From the NCBI RefSeq assembly GCF_013375935.1, contig NZ_CP056117.1, positions 2,852,001 to 2,916,000 on the forward strand: a stretch of DNA of 64,000 bases, given 5' to 3'. Below the pieces are notes generated by a model, which saw only the letters and a program-made list of their open reading frames with translations, did no database searches and was not told the DNA's origin. This DNA is from Enterobacter cloacae (GTDB taxonomy: Bacteria; Pseudomonadota; Gammaproteobacteria; Enterobacterales; Enterobacteriaceae). Shown in pieces: positions 52,260-62,284 of the stretch (within the stretch, counting starts at the first letter, position 1; every line of letters begins with the position of its first letter). The position numbers and the translations under genes were made by a program.

Positions 52260-53183
52260 ATGTCTTTACCGCCACTGTATGCACTGCGTGCGTTTGAAGT
52301 TGCTGCGCGACTGAACTCCTTCAGCAAAGCCGCTGAAACGCTCAATATTACGCCGGGCGCGGTCAGCAGACACGTCCGCACCCTTGAACTGTGGTTCGAC
52401 TGCGAGCTTTTTAAAAGACAGGGCCCCCGGGTGGAGGTCACCGAGGCCGGGCGAGTGCTGGCCGGGCAGCTGAACGAGAGCTTCACGAGCATTGAGTGGG
52501 CCTGCCGGGCATTTCGCAGTGAAAATCATCTGCTGCGGCTAAAAGCGCCCAGCACCCTGACCATGAGATGGCTTCTCGACGTGTTGCGATCCTTTCGGAA
52601 CAGCCATGCAAAGCCACAGGTTGAGATTGCCAGCGTCTGGATGGACATTGATACCGTTGATTTCAACCTTGAGCCATACGACTGCGCCATCCTGCTCGGT
52701 AACGGCCATTTCGGTGAGACGGCGGAAAGCCAGCTGCTTTTTAGTGAATGACTTATCCCGGTTTGCACCCCCTCGCTTATCGAACCGGCCCGGCAGCGGC
52801 TTGCGCAATGCGATTTGATCCATCCCTCACCGGACAGAAGGGACTGGAGGCGCTGGCTGCGAAGAACGGGGCTGTACCCGGGGCTCGATATGAGCAGCGG
52901 CATGGTGTTTGATACCCTTGAACAGGGAAGTATTGCCGCCATGAACGGTCACGGTATCGCGATCGCCGACCTGCGCCTTACGCTCGACGCCCTGAAAAGC
53001 GGCCTGCTCGGCCTGCCCTTCAGGGAAGCTATCGCGACGGGAGATGGCTACTACCTCGTCTGGCCAAAAAATTCGCTCAAAAGAGACAGCATCCAGCATC
53101 TTCTGGCCTGGCTGCAAAACCACGCCCCGGTCGTCCCGGCTCTGGATATCGTTTGTCTGGAATACGATGAAGGCCGGGTTTAA
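52260..53183 (+). pseudogene. LysR-type regulator (GcvA-like) with one internal TGA
   Basis: The frame of 307 codons spans a full LysR regulator. N-terminal winged HTH 'ALRAFEVAARLNSFSKAAET' and 'ITPGAVSRHVRTLE'; then an effector domain. A TGA at 52749 (after 'LLFSE') splits it; the frame continues as 'LIPVCTPSLIEPARQRLAQC' and 'MNGHGIAIADLRLTLDALKS', characteristic of the GcvA/AmpR branch. The mutation looks recent because the rest is intact. The first 163 residues could still be made as a truncated, DNA-binding protein. Confidence 0.85.
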
Positions 53184-53191
53184 TAGTGCCG

Positions 53192-53662
53192 TTATGAGTA
53201 AGTAATGTTCGCCATCTTTTTATAACGTTCCGGCAAAGCGCCGTTCAGGCTGAGCACCTTATCCAGAATATCAAAAGCAGGGGTGTTTTCCTGCTGCCCG
53301 GCGTCGAGGATTGCCGCGCGTAAAATCGTGGCGGCAGACGAAACCCTGTGAAAATAGTCTTCGGACTCGGGCGTCTGTAGTTCGCCTGAAGCGGCGTAAC
53401 GCACCTGTGGCCAGCCAGAGAAGTCGAGCAGGGGAAGAGGCTTTCCCGCTTCAGGCAGAGAGGCCGAAAGCAGCGCAGCCGCCTGTTTAGGATCGCGATG
53501 GGCGGCACAAAGCATATACACGCGCTGCGAAAACGGTGACAGGGCCTCAGAGTGAGGTTTCGTCGCCATAAGCTTGGCCATAAAATCCTGTAAATCACCG
53601 GCTGAACGGGCGTCAGGCGGTAAGTCGAACTTCATTAACTGAAATAACGCATCAAGTGTCAT
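53192..53662 (-). CDS. Unrecognised 156-residue protein
   Basis: The ATG at 53662 begins MTLDALFQLMKFDLPPDARS. The protein is soluble and mainly helical, without a signal peptide or membrane segment, with 'CAAHRDPKQAAALLSASLPE' suggestive of helical repeats. GC content is like core genes, and the frame is intact, so it is probably real. It starts about 160 bp after livF ends on the same strand and faces the LysR pseudogene. No family recognised. Confidence 0.6.
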   Translation of the reverse strand: MTLDALFQLMKFDLPPDARSAGDLQDFMAKLMATKPHSEALSPFSQRVYMLCAAHRDPKQAAALLSASLPEAGKPLPLLDFSGWPQVRYAASGELQTPESEDYFHRVSSAATILRAAILDAGQQENTPAFDILDKVLSLNGALPERYKKMANITYS

Positions 53663-53824
53663 GTTTGCCCCGGATCCTCTTATCATTATTATTCAGCGCG
53701 CGGCTGAACGTTTATCGACCCGCGCAACGGCGGGTCGTGATGATGATATTTGAATGCGGTCGCCTCAGAAAAACGATTAATAATGGAAATCACTGTGAGT
53801 TTTACTCACGCTGGCCTCTGCGCT

Positions 53825-54541
53825 TCACGCCCCTCCAAGATAGGCTTTCCTTACCTCCGGATCGTTCAGCAGCGCTTCGCCGCTGCCGCTTAAGCGGATC
53901 TGCCCGTTAACCATCACATAGCCGCGGTCGGACAACTTCAGGGCATGGTGCGCGTTCTGCTCCACGAGAAAAATCGTCATCCCGTTACGGGCCAGCTCGC
54001 GCAGCGTCTGGAAAATTTGTTTAACCACGATGGGCGCGAGGCCGAGGCTGGGTTCATCCAGCAGCAGAAGTTTGGGGCGGCTCATTAACGCGCGGGCGAT
54101 AGCCAGCATCTGCTGTTCTCCCCCGGAGAGCGTCATCGCCCGCTGGTTGCGCCGCTCTTTGAGGCGGGGAAACAGGTCAAACATGCTCTGCATATCTGCC
54201 GCTGCGTGCTGGTTGCCGATGGGAATCGTCCCCATCAGCAAATTCTCTTCCACAGACATATCGGGGAAAACGCGTCGCCCTTCAGGCGCCTGAGCAATGC
54301 CGCCGGTAGCGACGAAGTGGGTGGATTTATGGCTGATATCCTCGCCGCAGAAGACGATCTGCCCGCTGCGAATGCGGGGCTGGCCAAAGACAGACATCAG
54401 CAGGGTCGATTTCCCCGCACCGTTAGCGCCAATCAAGGCCACGGTCTCTCCTTCGTTAACCTCAAGCGAGACCTGCCTGAGCGCCTGGATCGCGCCATAG
54501 AAAACGTCCACATTGTGAAACTGAAGCATCGGTTCGCTCAC
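53825..54541 (-). CDS. Branched-chain amino acid type ABC transporter ATPase (LivF-like)
   Basis: A 238-residue LivF-type ATPase: Walker A 'LIGANGAGKSTLLMSVFG', signature 'TLSGGEQQMLAIARALMSRP', Walker B 'LLLLDEPSLGLAPIVVKQIF', and 'FLVEQNAHHAL'. It is the last gene of a five-gene hydrophobic amino acid uptake (HAAT) operon and overlaps the LivG-like gene by 4 bp. It is a second, unlinked set relative to the usual liv locus near rpoH, which is not in this window; the substrate could differ. Confidence 0.92.
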   Translation of the reverse strand: MSEPMLQFHNVDVFYGAIQALRQVSLEVNEGETVALIGANGAGKSTLLMSVFGQPRIRSGQIVFCGEDISHKSTHFVATGGIAQAPEGRRVFPDMSVEENLLMGTIPIGNQHAAADMQSMFDLFPRLKERRNQRAMTLSGGEQQMLAIARALMSRPKLLLLDEPSLGLAPIVVKQIFQTLRELARNGMTIFLVEQNAHHALKLSDRGYVMVNGQIRLSGSGEALLNDPEVRKAYLGGA

Positions 54542-55413
54542 GGGCTGACCTCGCTTTCGTCGGTACCCAAATAGGCGGCAATGACGCTGTCATTGTGCTG
54601 GATCGCGTCTGGCGTACCTCTGGCAATAACGTCGCCGTGATCGAGCACGATGATGTCATCCGAAATCTCCATCACCATCCCCATGTCATGCTCAATCAGC
54701 AGCACCGTAATGCCGTGGTGGTCGCGCAGGAAGCGAACGATTTCGCTCAGCTTGTGCGTCTCAACCGGGTTCAGCCCGGCGGCGGGTTCATCGAGACAAA
54801 TCATCTCCGGGCCGGTACACATGGCTCGGGCGATTTCGAGGCGCCGCTGCTGGCCGTAGGACATTTCACCGGCAAGCCGGTTCGCGCAGTCCACCAGATC
54901 CACCGCCTCCAGCCAGTAAAACGCCCGGTCCAGCGCATCGCTTTCCGCCCGACGATATGCCCGGGTATTCAGCACCCCCGCAAGCAGGCTGCGGTTGACG
55001 CGCATATGCTGCGCCACCAGCAGGTTTTCCACTACCGACATCTCGCGAAACAGGCGGATGTTCTGAAAGGTGCGGGCAAGACCCGCGCGGTTGACCAGAT
55101 GCGTGCCGCCGAACATTTTATAGAACAGTCGCTGGCCGAGCTGCGTCGGGTTGAGCCAGTCGCCGGGCTGGAACTTCTGGCCAAGCACCTGGATGACGTT
55201 GGTGGTTTTATCACGCGCATTGAATATTATGTTGCCACCGGAAGCGCGGTAGAAACCGGTCAGGCAGTTAAAGACGGTCGTTTTTCCCGCGCCGTTAGGC
55301 CCAATCAGGGCGGTAATCGACCCGCGCTGCACCTCAAGGTTGACGTCGTTTAGGGCCCTGATGCCACCGAAATGCATCATCAGATGCTCTACGCGCAAAA
55401 TTGTTGCGTTCAT
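54538..55413 (-). CDS. Branched-chain amino acid type ABC transporter ATPase (LivG-like), long form
   Basis: A 291-residue LivG-type ATPase, about 36 longer than E. coli LivG (255). Walker A 'LIGPNGAGKTTVFNCLTG', signature 'EMSYGQQRRLEIARAM', Walker B 'MICLDEPAAGLNPVETHKL'. The extra residues lie between the Walker A strand and the Q-loop: 'NVIQVLGQKFQPGDWLNPTQ' and following (about residues 72-105). Overlaps both neighbours by 4 bp. Confidence 0.92.
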   Translation of the reverse strand: MNATILRVEHLMMHFGGIRALNDVNLEVQRGSITALIGPNGAGKTTVFNCLTGFYRASGGNIIFNARDKTTNVIQVLGQKFQPGDWLNPTQLGQRLFYKMFGGTHLVNRAGLARTFQNIRLFREMSVVENLLVAQHMRVNRSLLAGVLNTRAYRRAESDALDRAFYWLEAVDLVDCANRLAGEMSYGQQRRLEIARAMCTGPEMICLDEPAAGLNPVETHKLSEIVRFLRDHHGITVLLIEHDMGMVMEISDDIIVLDHGDVIARGTPDAIQHNDSVIAAYLGTDESEVSP

Positions 55414-56684
55414 GGTGCGACTCCTTTACGCACGGCAAACCCGCTGCGGTTGATGCGGATCAGGCCGCGAGGACGCCAGATCATCATGACCACCATCAGC
55501 ATGCCGAACAGCAGCACGCGGTATTCCGCAAAGCTGCGCAGCAGCTCCGGCGTGACGGTAAGCACGAAGGCTGCCAGAACGACGCCCACGGTAGAGCCCA
55601 TCCCGCCCAGAACCACGATTGCGAGAATCAGAGCCGATTCGAAAAAGGTGAACGAGGTGGGGTTAACAAAACCCTGGTAGGTGGCAAAAAATACGCCGGC
55701 GATACCCGCCGTCGACGCGCCGAGGGTAAACGCCGAAAGCTTCACCAGGACGTGATTAAGCCCCATTGAGCGGCAGGCAATTTCATCTTCACGGAGCGCC
55801 TCCCACGCCCGGCCAACCGGCATACGCGTCAGCCGGTGCTTAATGTACAGCACCAGCACGACCACCAGAAACAGCACCGCATAGATGAAGATAAACTTCA
55901 TGTTGGGGTTATAGGTCAGGCCGAAGAACTCGTGGAAGGGCACGCCGCCTTCCTTAGCGCGTCGACCAAACTCCAGGCCCAAAAAGGTCGGGGCGGGGGC
56001 TGAAACGCCGTTAGGCCCGCCGGTGAAGGTCAGCCAGTTGTTCAGCACCAGGCGGATAATCTCGCCAAACCCGAGCGTGACGATGGCCAGGTAATCCCCA
56101 TGCATGCGCAGCACCGGAAAGCCGAGCAGGGCGCCCGCGCCCGCGGCTATCAGCGCCGCCAGCGGCAGCATGCTCCAGAACCCTAAGCCAAGATACTGAT
56201 ACCCAAGCGCCAGGCCGTAGGCCCCAATGGCGTAAAAGGCGACGTAGCCCAGATCCAACAGCCCCGCCAGCCCGACAACAATGTTCAGCCCAAGGCCGAG
56301 CAGAACGTAGATCAGCCCGAGAATGGCGACCGTCAGGACGTACTTGGTGGCAACAAACGGGAAGCAAATCGCCAGCGTGACGATCAGCGGCAGGATCCAG
56401 CGCATGCGGCTCTTGTACCCCGGCGGCCGGACGTACACCCCCGCGCTGTCAGATTCAAACCGTGCCTGTAGTCGTCTTCCGGCAGCCGTACCGGAAAAAG
56501 CGCTGAGCAAAAAGCGTCCCAGCATCACGGAGCCCGTCATCCACGCCAGACGTTGGCCGTCAAAGGTAAAGCTATAGCCATCCAGTATCACGCCCGCAAT
56601 CGGGCCGAAAATAATCAGCGCGATCGTTCCGGAAAAAATCGCGTCCAGAATGCAGCGCTTCAGGGAAAATCCGTCAGATGTCAT
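55410..56684 (-). CDS. Branched-chain amino acid type ABC permease (LivM-like)
   Basis: A 424-residue permease, same size as E. coli LivM (425). It has an N-terminal extension with two membrane helices and about eight helices in the core, including 'IVVGLAGLLDLGYVAFYAIG' and the EAA-like 'AWEALREDEIACRSMGLNH'. Overlaps the LivG-like gene by 4 bp. Confidence 0.92.
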   Translation of the reverse strand: MTSDGFSLKRCILDAIFSGTIALIIFGPIAGVILDGYSFTFDGQRLAWMTGSVMLGRFLLSAFSGTAAGRRLQARFESDSAGVYVRPPGYKSRMRWILPLIVTLAICFPFVATKYVLTVAILGLIYVLLGLGLNIVVGLAGLLDLGYVAFYAIGAYGLALGYQYLGLGFWSMLPLAALIAAGAGALLGFPVLRMHGDYLAIVTLGFGEIIRLVLNNWLTFTGGPNGVSAPAPTFLGLEFGRRAKEGGVPFHEFFGLTYNPNMKFIFIYAVLFLVVVLVLYIKHRLTRMPVGRAWEALREDEIACRSMGLNHVLVKLSAFTLGASTAGIAGVFFATYQGFVNPTSFTFFESALILAIVVLGGMGSTVGVVLAAFVLTVTPELLRSFAEYRVLLFGMLMVVMMIWRPRGLIRINRSGFAVRKGVAP

Positions 56685-56695
56685 CGCGTTGTTCC

Positions 56696-57610
56696 TTACA
56701 CTTTAGCCACGACGGGGCGGCCCAGCAGCCCCTGAGGACGGAAGATCAGAATCAAGACCAGCAGGCCAAACGAGAACACGTCCTTGTAGTCCGAGTTCAC
56801 CAGCCCGGAGAATTGTGCTTCGGCGATCCCCAGGATCAGCCCGCCGAGCATCGCGCCAGGCAACGAGCCGATGCCGCCAAGCACCGCCGCCGTGAATGCC
56901 TTAATGCCGATGACGAACCCGACGTAAAAATCGAAGGTGCCGTAATTCATGGTGATCAGCACGCCCGCCAGCCCGGCCATGGCGGCGCCAATAACAAACA
57001 CCAGCGAAATAATCCTGTCGGTGTTGATGCCCAGGATAGAGGCCATTTTGCGATCCTGCTGCACCGCGCGGCACATCCGCCCCAGGCGGGTACGGCTGAT
57101 AATCCAGGTCAGGACCAGCATGCCCGCGAACGAGGCAATGAGGATAAAGACCTTGGTATAGGTTATCTGGACAAACCCTTCGCCCAGGTGGAAGCGCAGC
57201 ACGCCGTCCAGCATGGTAGGTACGCCCTGCTGCCGCGGGCCCTGGCTGAGCTGGACGTAGTTTTGCAGGATCAGCGACATCCCGATGGCCGAGATCAGCG
57301 GAGCCAGGCGGGTCGAGTTGCGCAGGGGCTTATAGGCGATGCGCTCAATAGTCCAGCCGTAAACCCCGGTGACCACGATGGTGAATACCAGCGTCCCGAG
57401 GATCAGCAGCGGAAATGACTGGAGTCCAAAAAACGCCAGCAGGGCAAGGCCAATGGCCGAGAGATAGGCGGAAATCATATACACTTCGCCGTGGGCGAAA
57501 TTGATCATGCCGATAATGCCGTACACCATGGTGTAGCCGATAGCGATAAGGCCATAGACCGAACCCAGCGTCAGGCCGTTAATTAACTGCTGAAGGAAGA
57601 AAGTACTCAT
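56696..57610 (-). CDS. Branched-chain amino acid type ABC permease (LivH-like)
   Basis: A 304-residue permease with about eight helices; LivH hallmarks 'LINGLTLGSVYGLIAIGYTM' and 'MINFAHGEVYMISAYL' are clear, as is 'RMCRAVQQDRKMASILGINT' in the cytoplasmic loop. It lies 11 bp upstream of the LivM-like gene and 68 bp after the binding protein gene. Confidence 0.94.
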   Translation of the reverse strand: MSTFFLQQLINGLTLGSVYGLIAIGYTMVYGIIGMINFAHGEVYMISAYLSAIGLALLAFFGLQSFPLLILGTLVFTIVVTGVYGWTIERIAYKPLRNSTRLAPLISAIGMSLILQNYVQLSQGPRQQGVPTMLDGVLRFHLGEGFVQITYTKVFILIASFAGMLVLTWIISRTRLGRMCRAVQQDRKMASILGINTDRIISLVFVIGAAMAGLAGVLITMNYGTFDFYVGFVIGIKAFTAAVLGGIGSLPGAMLGGLILGIAEAQFSGLVNSDYKDVFSFGLLVLILIFRPQGLLGRPVVAKV

Positions 57611-57678
57611 CGTTGCGCACCTGAATGAGGGGTTACGCCGACGGGCAACCCCGCCGGCGTCGAGCAGATTCCGTCCCG

Positions 57679-58800
57679 TTACGGCACTTCTTTATATTTG
57701 CCTTTGTCGTCCCACTGGTACACCACATAGTCAGACACCCTGAGATCGCCTTTGCTGTCCCAGGCTTTTTTACCCATAACCGTGTCGACGGAATTGGCCT
57801 TCAGCCACTCGCTGGCTTTCGCAGAATCCGTACCTTTGGTGGCCTTAAACGCCGCCGCGATAGCCTGCACCGAAGCGTAGGCGTAGAGCGTATAGCCTTC
57901 AGGTTCAAATTTACCGGCGCGGAATTTCTCGATAACGGCCTTCCCGTCCGGGATCAGGCGGGGATCTTTGCCGAAGGTCATATAGATGCCGTTGGTATAT
58001 TGCGCACCGCCGGCGGCGGTCACCATCTCCTCGTTGACGATGCAGTCACCGGAGAAGAACTTCGCCTGTACGCCCTGTTCACGCATCTGGCGAACCAGCG
58101 GGCCCGCTTCCGGGTGGCAGCCGCCGAAGAACACCACGTCCGGTTTCTGCGCGCCAATTTTGGTCACCAGCGCGTTAAAGTCTTTTTCCCCGCGCGATAG
58201 CCCTTCGTACATCACATCCTTGACGCCGCGTTTCGCCAGCGCCGCTTTGGTGGCGTCCGCCAGCCCCTGACCATAGGTGTCTTTATCGTGGATAATGACC
58301 ACCCGTTTAGCGTTCAGCTTATCAATAATAAAATCGCTGGCGACCTGGCCCTGCTGGTCGTCGCGGCCGCACATGCGGAACATATCGCTCATGCCGCGCT
58401 CGGTAATCAGCGGGTTAGTCGAGCCGGGGGTGATGGATAATATTCCTGCATCGCTATACACCTCGGAGGCGGGCATGGTCGACGAGGAGCAGAAGTGGCC
58501 GACCACCGCGTTGACCTTGTCCTGATCGACCAGGCGGTTGGCAACGGCGACCGCCTGTTTAGGCTCACAGGCGTCATCGCCCTGAACCAGCCTGATTTTC
58601 TCACCGTTGATCCCGCCTGCGGCGTTAATGTCTTCCGCCGCCTGCGTGGCGCCGTGCCAGTACTGATCGCCATAGGTTGCGTTCGGGCCGGTGAACGGCC
58701 CGGCCACGCCAATCACAATATCAGCCCGCGCGGAAAAGGCCGTCACCAGGCAGCCAGCCAGCACAAGGGAAAGGGACGTTTTGGTAAATTTAAGCGACAT
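57679..58800 (-). CDS. Periplasmic branched-chain amino acid type binding protein (LivJ/LivK-like)
   Basis: The ATG at 58800 follows AAGGAA and gives 373 residues with a Sec signal peptide (about 1-26, ending A-R-A-D). The mature part has 'VIGVAGPFTGPNATYGDQYW', two cysteines spaced like the LivJ/LivK disulfide ('GDDACEPKQA' and 'VVGHFCSSST'), and 'TPGSTNPLITERG'. First gene of the operon; a 68-bp gap before livH is usual for higher binding-protein expression. Confidence 0.93.
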   Translation of the reverse strand: MSLKFTKTSLSLVLAGCLVTAFSARADIVIGVAGPFTGPNATYGDQYWHGATQAAEDINAAGGINGEKIRLVQGDDACEPKQAVAVANRLVDQDKVNAVVGHFCSSSTMPASEVYSDAGILSITPGSTNPLITERGMSDMFRMCGRDDQQGQVASDFIIDKLNAKRVVIIHDKDTYGQGLADATKAALAKRGVKDVMYEGLSRGEKDFNALVTKIGAQKPDVVFFGGCHPEAGPLVRQMREQGVQAKFFSGDCIVNEEMVTAAGGAQYTNGIYMTFGKDPRLIPDGKAVIEKFRAGKFEPEGYTLYAYASVQAIAAAFKATKGTDSAKASEWLKANSVDTVMGKKAWDSKGDLRVSDYVVYQWDDKGKYKEVP

Positions 58801-59211
58801 TATTATGTTCCTTAGCAAAGAGGTTTTTGCACCAGGTATAAACCCGAACGCCTGATGGCATCGTTAATCCAAAAACAAGAGCGAGAACAAAATGCACGTT
58901 AGAAGCAATCTCCTGCTTAATACGGCGAGGATCCTACGCACCGCGAAGCGCGCAGAACATTAAGCAAAAAGGTTGCCAGAATGGTTAATCCCTTGACCGG
59001 GTCACTGCATGTTGAGTATAGAGTGCCGTTTTATGCGCCTTTGCGGGATGACGTGAAATTACAGCGGAGATCACATCTCCTTAACAACAAAGCCCATAAG
59101 TTGTGCAAGGGTCACGAATTGCACGTTTATGCAGCAATAAAGACCTAAACTTCAGATAGGCACGCGCGGCGATATATGTCAGGATCGTTTTTTTTATCAG
59201 GAGTATCAGCA
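58801..59211. other. Intergenic region between the liv-like operon and yecA
   Basis: 411 bp containing divergent promoters. A GGAGAT-CAC-ATCTCC palindrome at 59068-59082 is the only clear symmetrical element. No gene could be supported. Confidence 0.5.
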
Positions 59212-59880
59212 ATGGCTGAAGGCCCATTAAATGAAAGCGAGATGGCGTGGCTGGAAGAGACATTAATGTCTTACGGTCACGACGATGCATCCGTGATTGA
59301 CGTGTCCGAACTGGACGGCATGCTTACCGCAGTACTTTCCGGTCCCGTTGTGGTGGAGCCCGACACCTGGCTGGTGGCGGTCTGGGGCGGTGAGAAGTTT
59401 ATTCCGCGCTGGAAAAACGACCGTGAGATGAACCGCTTTATCGATCTTTGCTTTAAGCATATGAACGATATTGCCGAGCGTCTGAGCGAATACCCGGACC
59501 AGTTTGAGCCGCTGTTTGGCTATAACGACGTTGACGGCCAGAGTTATACCGTGGTGGAAGAGTGGTGCTATGGCTATATGCGCGGCGTGGCGCTGACGGA
59601 CTGGTCATCCCTGCCGGAATCGCTACAGGCCGATCTGGCCGTGATTGCGCTGCACGGTACGGAAGAGAACAGCGAGAAGCTGGATGCGCTGACCGAAGAG
59701 GAGTACATGGCCAGCATTGAGAGTATCCAGCCTGCGGCGCTGCGTTTGTATAACTACTGGGTGGCTAACCCGCAGCAGCCCGAAGCGAAGCAACCGATCG
59801 TGAACGGGGCAAAGGTGGGTCGTAACGATCCGTGCCCGTGCGGCAGCGGGAAGAAGTTCAAAAGCTGCTGTCTGCACTGA
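59212..59880 (+). CDS. yecA: YecA, UPF0149 protein with C-terminal SEC-C zinc motif
   Basis: The ATG at 59212 follows AGGAG at 59199-59203 and gives 222 residues (E. coli 221). The N-terminal UPF0149 domain is followed by the SEC-C metal-binding tail '[20 protein letters not shown]', four zinc ligands as in SecA. E. coli YecA binds ribosomes or SecA-related partners. Upstream in-frame ATG 59176 lacks a ribosome site. Confidence 0.93.
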   Translation: MAEGPLNESEMAWLEETLMSYGHDDASVIDVSELDGMLTAVLSGPVVVEPDTWLVAVWGGEKFIPRWKNDREMNRFIDLCFKHMNDIAERLSEYPDQFEPLFGYNDVDGQSYTVVEEWCYGYMRGVALTDWSSLPESLQADLAVIALHGTEENSEKLDALTEEEYMASIESIQPAALRLYNYWVANPQQPEAKQPIVNGAKVGRNDPCPCGSGKKFKSCCLH

Positions 59881-59884
59881 TAAA

Positions 59885-59906
59885 AAGGGGCTAATAATAG
59901 CCCCTT
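59885..59906. terminator. Bidirectional terminator between yecA and tyrP
   Basis: AAGGGGCTA-ATAA-TAGCCCCTT, 9-bp stem. On the minus strand it is followed by T residues, so it mainly serves tyrP. Confidence 0.8.
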
Positions 59907-59910
59907 ATTC

Positions 59911-61122
59911 TTATCCCACTTCCGGCAGCATCCCCGCTGCAATCAATATCTGCACCAGAATAATCGCTACTCCGCAGCTAAACACCAGGCACAGCAGCGG
60001 CTTACCTCCCGCCACGCGATACCCTTGCTGCGGATGCTGCTGGCGGCTTTTCCAGGCCAGCAGGGAAGGCAGGAGCAGGGCCAGAACCGATAACGCCACG
60101 CCGGCATATCCCAGCGCCATCACAAAGCCGCGCGGGTAAAAAAGCGCGAAGGCCAGCGGCGGCAGGAAGGTCATTGCTCCCGTCTGTAAACGGCCGGCAG
60201 CGGTATTGCGGCGCTGGAGCAGGTCCGCCATGTAGTCAAACAGGCCGAGCGCCACCCCGAGGAAGGAGGTAGCCAGCGCCAGATCCGCAAACAGATGCAC
60301 CGCCAGCTCTACGTGCGTAGAAGCCACCACGTTGCGCAGGGCAACCAGGAAACCGTTCAGCCCGGAGTGCTCCGCCATCAGGCCAACAAAGGTTGTGGAG
60401 TCAATGCTGCCCAGCGTTACCAGCTGCCAGAAAAGGTACGCAATCAGCGGTATGGCGCTGCCGATGATAAACACGCGGCGCAGCTTGCGGATATCGCCGT
60501 TCATATAGCTGACGATGCTCGGTACGCTGCCGTGAAAACCGAACGAGGTGAAAATGACCGGGATCGCCGAAAGCGCCAGGCCTTTTTCCAGCGGCATGGC
60601 GAGCAGGTTGATCTTGTGGACGTGCGGCGCCAGCAGCACCAGCATCGCAGCCAGGAAGAGGATTTTGGCGCTGAACAAAAAGCGGTTAAAGAGATCGACC
60701 AGCGACGTTCCGGCGCAAACCACGCCGCCGCCAGTCAGCGTAAAGGCAATGGCGCCCGTCTCCGGCGAAATCGATGTCCCGAAGCCGTCATTGATGCTTG
60801 ACGCAATCAGCTCTCCGGCGCCGCTAATATAGGCGGCAGTCAGCGCGTACATCAGGAACATCATGCTAAAACCGGCGATCCACTGCCCGTAGCGTCCAAG
60901 GTAGCGTGCCGCAAGCGAGCCTAAGCCGGTATCGGCGGGGACGTGCTGATAGACCTCCAGCAGCAGCAGCGCGGTGTAACACATCAGCGCCCACAGGCCG
61001 CCCAGCAGCAGTACGGTTACGCCAAACCCGACGCCCGCGGCAGCCAGCGGCATGGCCAACATTCCTGCGCCAATTGTCGTTCCGGCGACGATAAAAATAC
61101 TTCCCAGAGTTCTGTTCTTCAC
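59911..61122 (-). CDS. tyrP: Tyrosine-specific permease TyrP
   Basis: The GTG at 61122 follows GAGGAAAG and gives 403 residues, exactly the E. coli length; a longer ATG start at 61188 is rejected. Eleven or so helices and the HAAAP-family start '[20 protein letters not shown]' mark it. It imports tyrosine by proton symport. A TyrR box lies about 92 bp upstream. Confidence 0.96.
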   Translation of the reverse strand: MKNRTLGSIFIVAGTTIGAGMLAMPLAAAGVGFGVTVLLLGGLWALMCYTALLLLEVYQHVPADTGLGSLAARYLGRYGQWIAGFSMMFLMYALTAAYISGAGELIASSINDGFGTSISPETGAIAFTLTGGGVVCAGTSLVDLFNRFLFSAKILFLAAMLVLLAPHVHKINLLAMPLEKGLALSAIPVIFTSFGFHGSVPSIVSYMNGDIRKLRRVFIIGSAIPLIAYLFWQLVTLGSIDSTTFVGLMAEHSGLNGFLVALRNVVASTHVELAVHLFADLALATSFLGVALGLFDYMADLLQRRNTAAGRLQTGAMTFLPPLAFALFYPRGFVMALGYAGVALSVLALLLPSLLAWKSRQQHPQQGYRVAGGKPLLCLVFSCGVAIILVQILIAAGMLPEVG

Positions 61123-61213
61123 GCTTTCCTCTACAACCCTTCGATACCGCAACCTATTCTGCGGCGCAGAGTAAGGGAAAAGCCCCATCTCGTCAAATCA
61201 CCGTTACAAAGGG

Positions 61214-61231
61214 TGTAATGATTAATTTACA
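61214..61231 (-). promoter_or_regulatory. TyrR box upstream of tyrP
   Basis: TGTAATGATTAATTTACA matches the TyrR consensus TGTAAA-N6-TTTACA with one mismatch. It is placed as expected for the tyrP promoter. Confidence 0.8.
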
Positions 61232-61313
61232 AAAAGAAAAGGGGAACCTGCGCCAGCGCAAGGCGTGTAGCTGAGGAAGCGTTTAGTCTGCCTTTTATTT
61301 GCGAGAGGTAACC

Positions 61314-61550
61314 ATGTCAATTCACGGACACGATGTGCTTAATATGATGATTGAGTCGGGTGAACGCTATACGGAGCAAAGCCTGGTGGCGGCGATAGGT
61401 GCCCGCTTTGGTGAAGATGCGCGGTTCCATACCTGTTCGGCTTCGAATATGTCAGCGGCGGAGCTGGTGGCGTTTCTGGCGGCGCGGGGAAAATTTATTC
61501 CGGCAGAAGAGGGCTTTTCTACTCACGAAAGTAAAATATGCCGCCATTAA
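61314..61550 (+). CDS. yecH: YecH family small protein (DUF2492, metal-binding type)
   Basis: The ATG at 61314 gives 78 residues (MSIHGHDVLNMMIESGE), close to E. coli YecH at 79. Conserved 'ARFGEDARFHTCSA' and 'STHESKICRH' bring H and C residues that could bind a metal. The function is unknown. It is divergent from tyrP and convergent with ftnA, as in E. coli. Confidence 0.9.
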   Translation: MSIHGHDVLNMMIESGERYTEQSLVAAIGARFGEDARFHTCSASNMSAAELVAFLAARGKFIPAEEGFSTHESKICRH

Positions 61551-61552
61551 AT

Positions 61553-61582
61553 AAAACGGTGCTGACGGGTCAGCACCGTTTT
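61553..61582. terminator. Bidirectional terminator between yecH and ftnA
   Basis: AAAACGGTGCTGAC-GG-GTCAGCACCGTTTT, a perfect 14-bp inverted repeat with A and T flanks. Confidence 0.9.
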
Positions 61583-61586
61583 AACA

Positions 61587-62084
61587 TTAATTCTGCGCGT
61601 CGAGGGTCGACAGCTCTTTATCAATAAAGTACAGACCTTCACCGGATTTACCCGCCAGAGATAATTTATCCAGGACGGATTTAAACAGTTTCTCTTCTTC
61701 GTGCTGTTCAGCAACATACCACTGAAGGAAATTAAAGGTTGGATAATCCTGGCTGGTCATCGCCGCATGAGCCAGTTCATTAATTTTTTGGGTGATCAGC
61801 TGTTCGTGCTCGTAGGTGGCGCGGAACAGTTCATCCAGAGAGCCGTATTCGGCAAAAGGCGATGCCACGTTGTCAATGCGCGGCAGGCTGCCGGTATCCG
61901 TAAGATAATCAAACAGACGCTGCATGTGCGTCATCTCTTCCTGGGCATGGCGACGCAGGAACGCGGCCGCACCTTCAAAGCTGTGATAGCTGCACCAGGC
62001 GCTCATCTGCTGGTAAAGGAGGGATGAAAAAAGCTCAAGGTTCATTTGCGCATTGAGCTTTTCAATCATTTCGGTTTTTAGCAT
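61587..62084 (-). CDS. ftnA: Ferritin FtnA
   Basis: A 165-residue iron-storage ferritin, the E. coli length. Ferroxidase ligands include E17 in 'QMNLELFSS', then E50 and H53 in '[10 protein letters not shown]', and E94 in '[10 protein letters not shown]'. The upstream region is AT-rich and has a partial Fur-like half site (TGAGAAT at 62230), fitting the known Fur/H-NS control in E. coli, but I would not call a full box. Confidence 0.97.
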   Translation of the reverse strand: MLKTEMIEKLNAQMNLELFSSLLYQQMSAWCSYHSFEGAAAFLRRHAQEEMTHMQRLFDYLTDTGSLPRIDNVASPFAEYGSLDELFRATYEHEQLITQKINELAHAAMTSQDYPTFNFLQWYVAEQHEEEKLFKSVLDKLSLAGKSGEGLYFIDKELSTLDAQN

Positions 62085-62284
62085 GGTGCAGCTCCGGTTT
62101 ATTATTTCTGGTTCACGATGAGCGACACTATAATTTGTTATTTAATTATTTGCAAAAAGTAAAATAAATATCTCTTTATTAAAAATACGAATGGGAATAA
62201 CACGCATTGCCACTCTTTATATTAATTAATGAGAATTGTTTTTGTTCTTATTAAATAGGCTGCCAGCGCGGCTGGCAGCACCCG

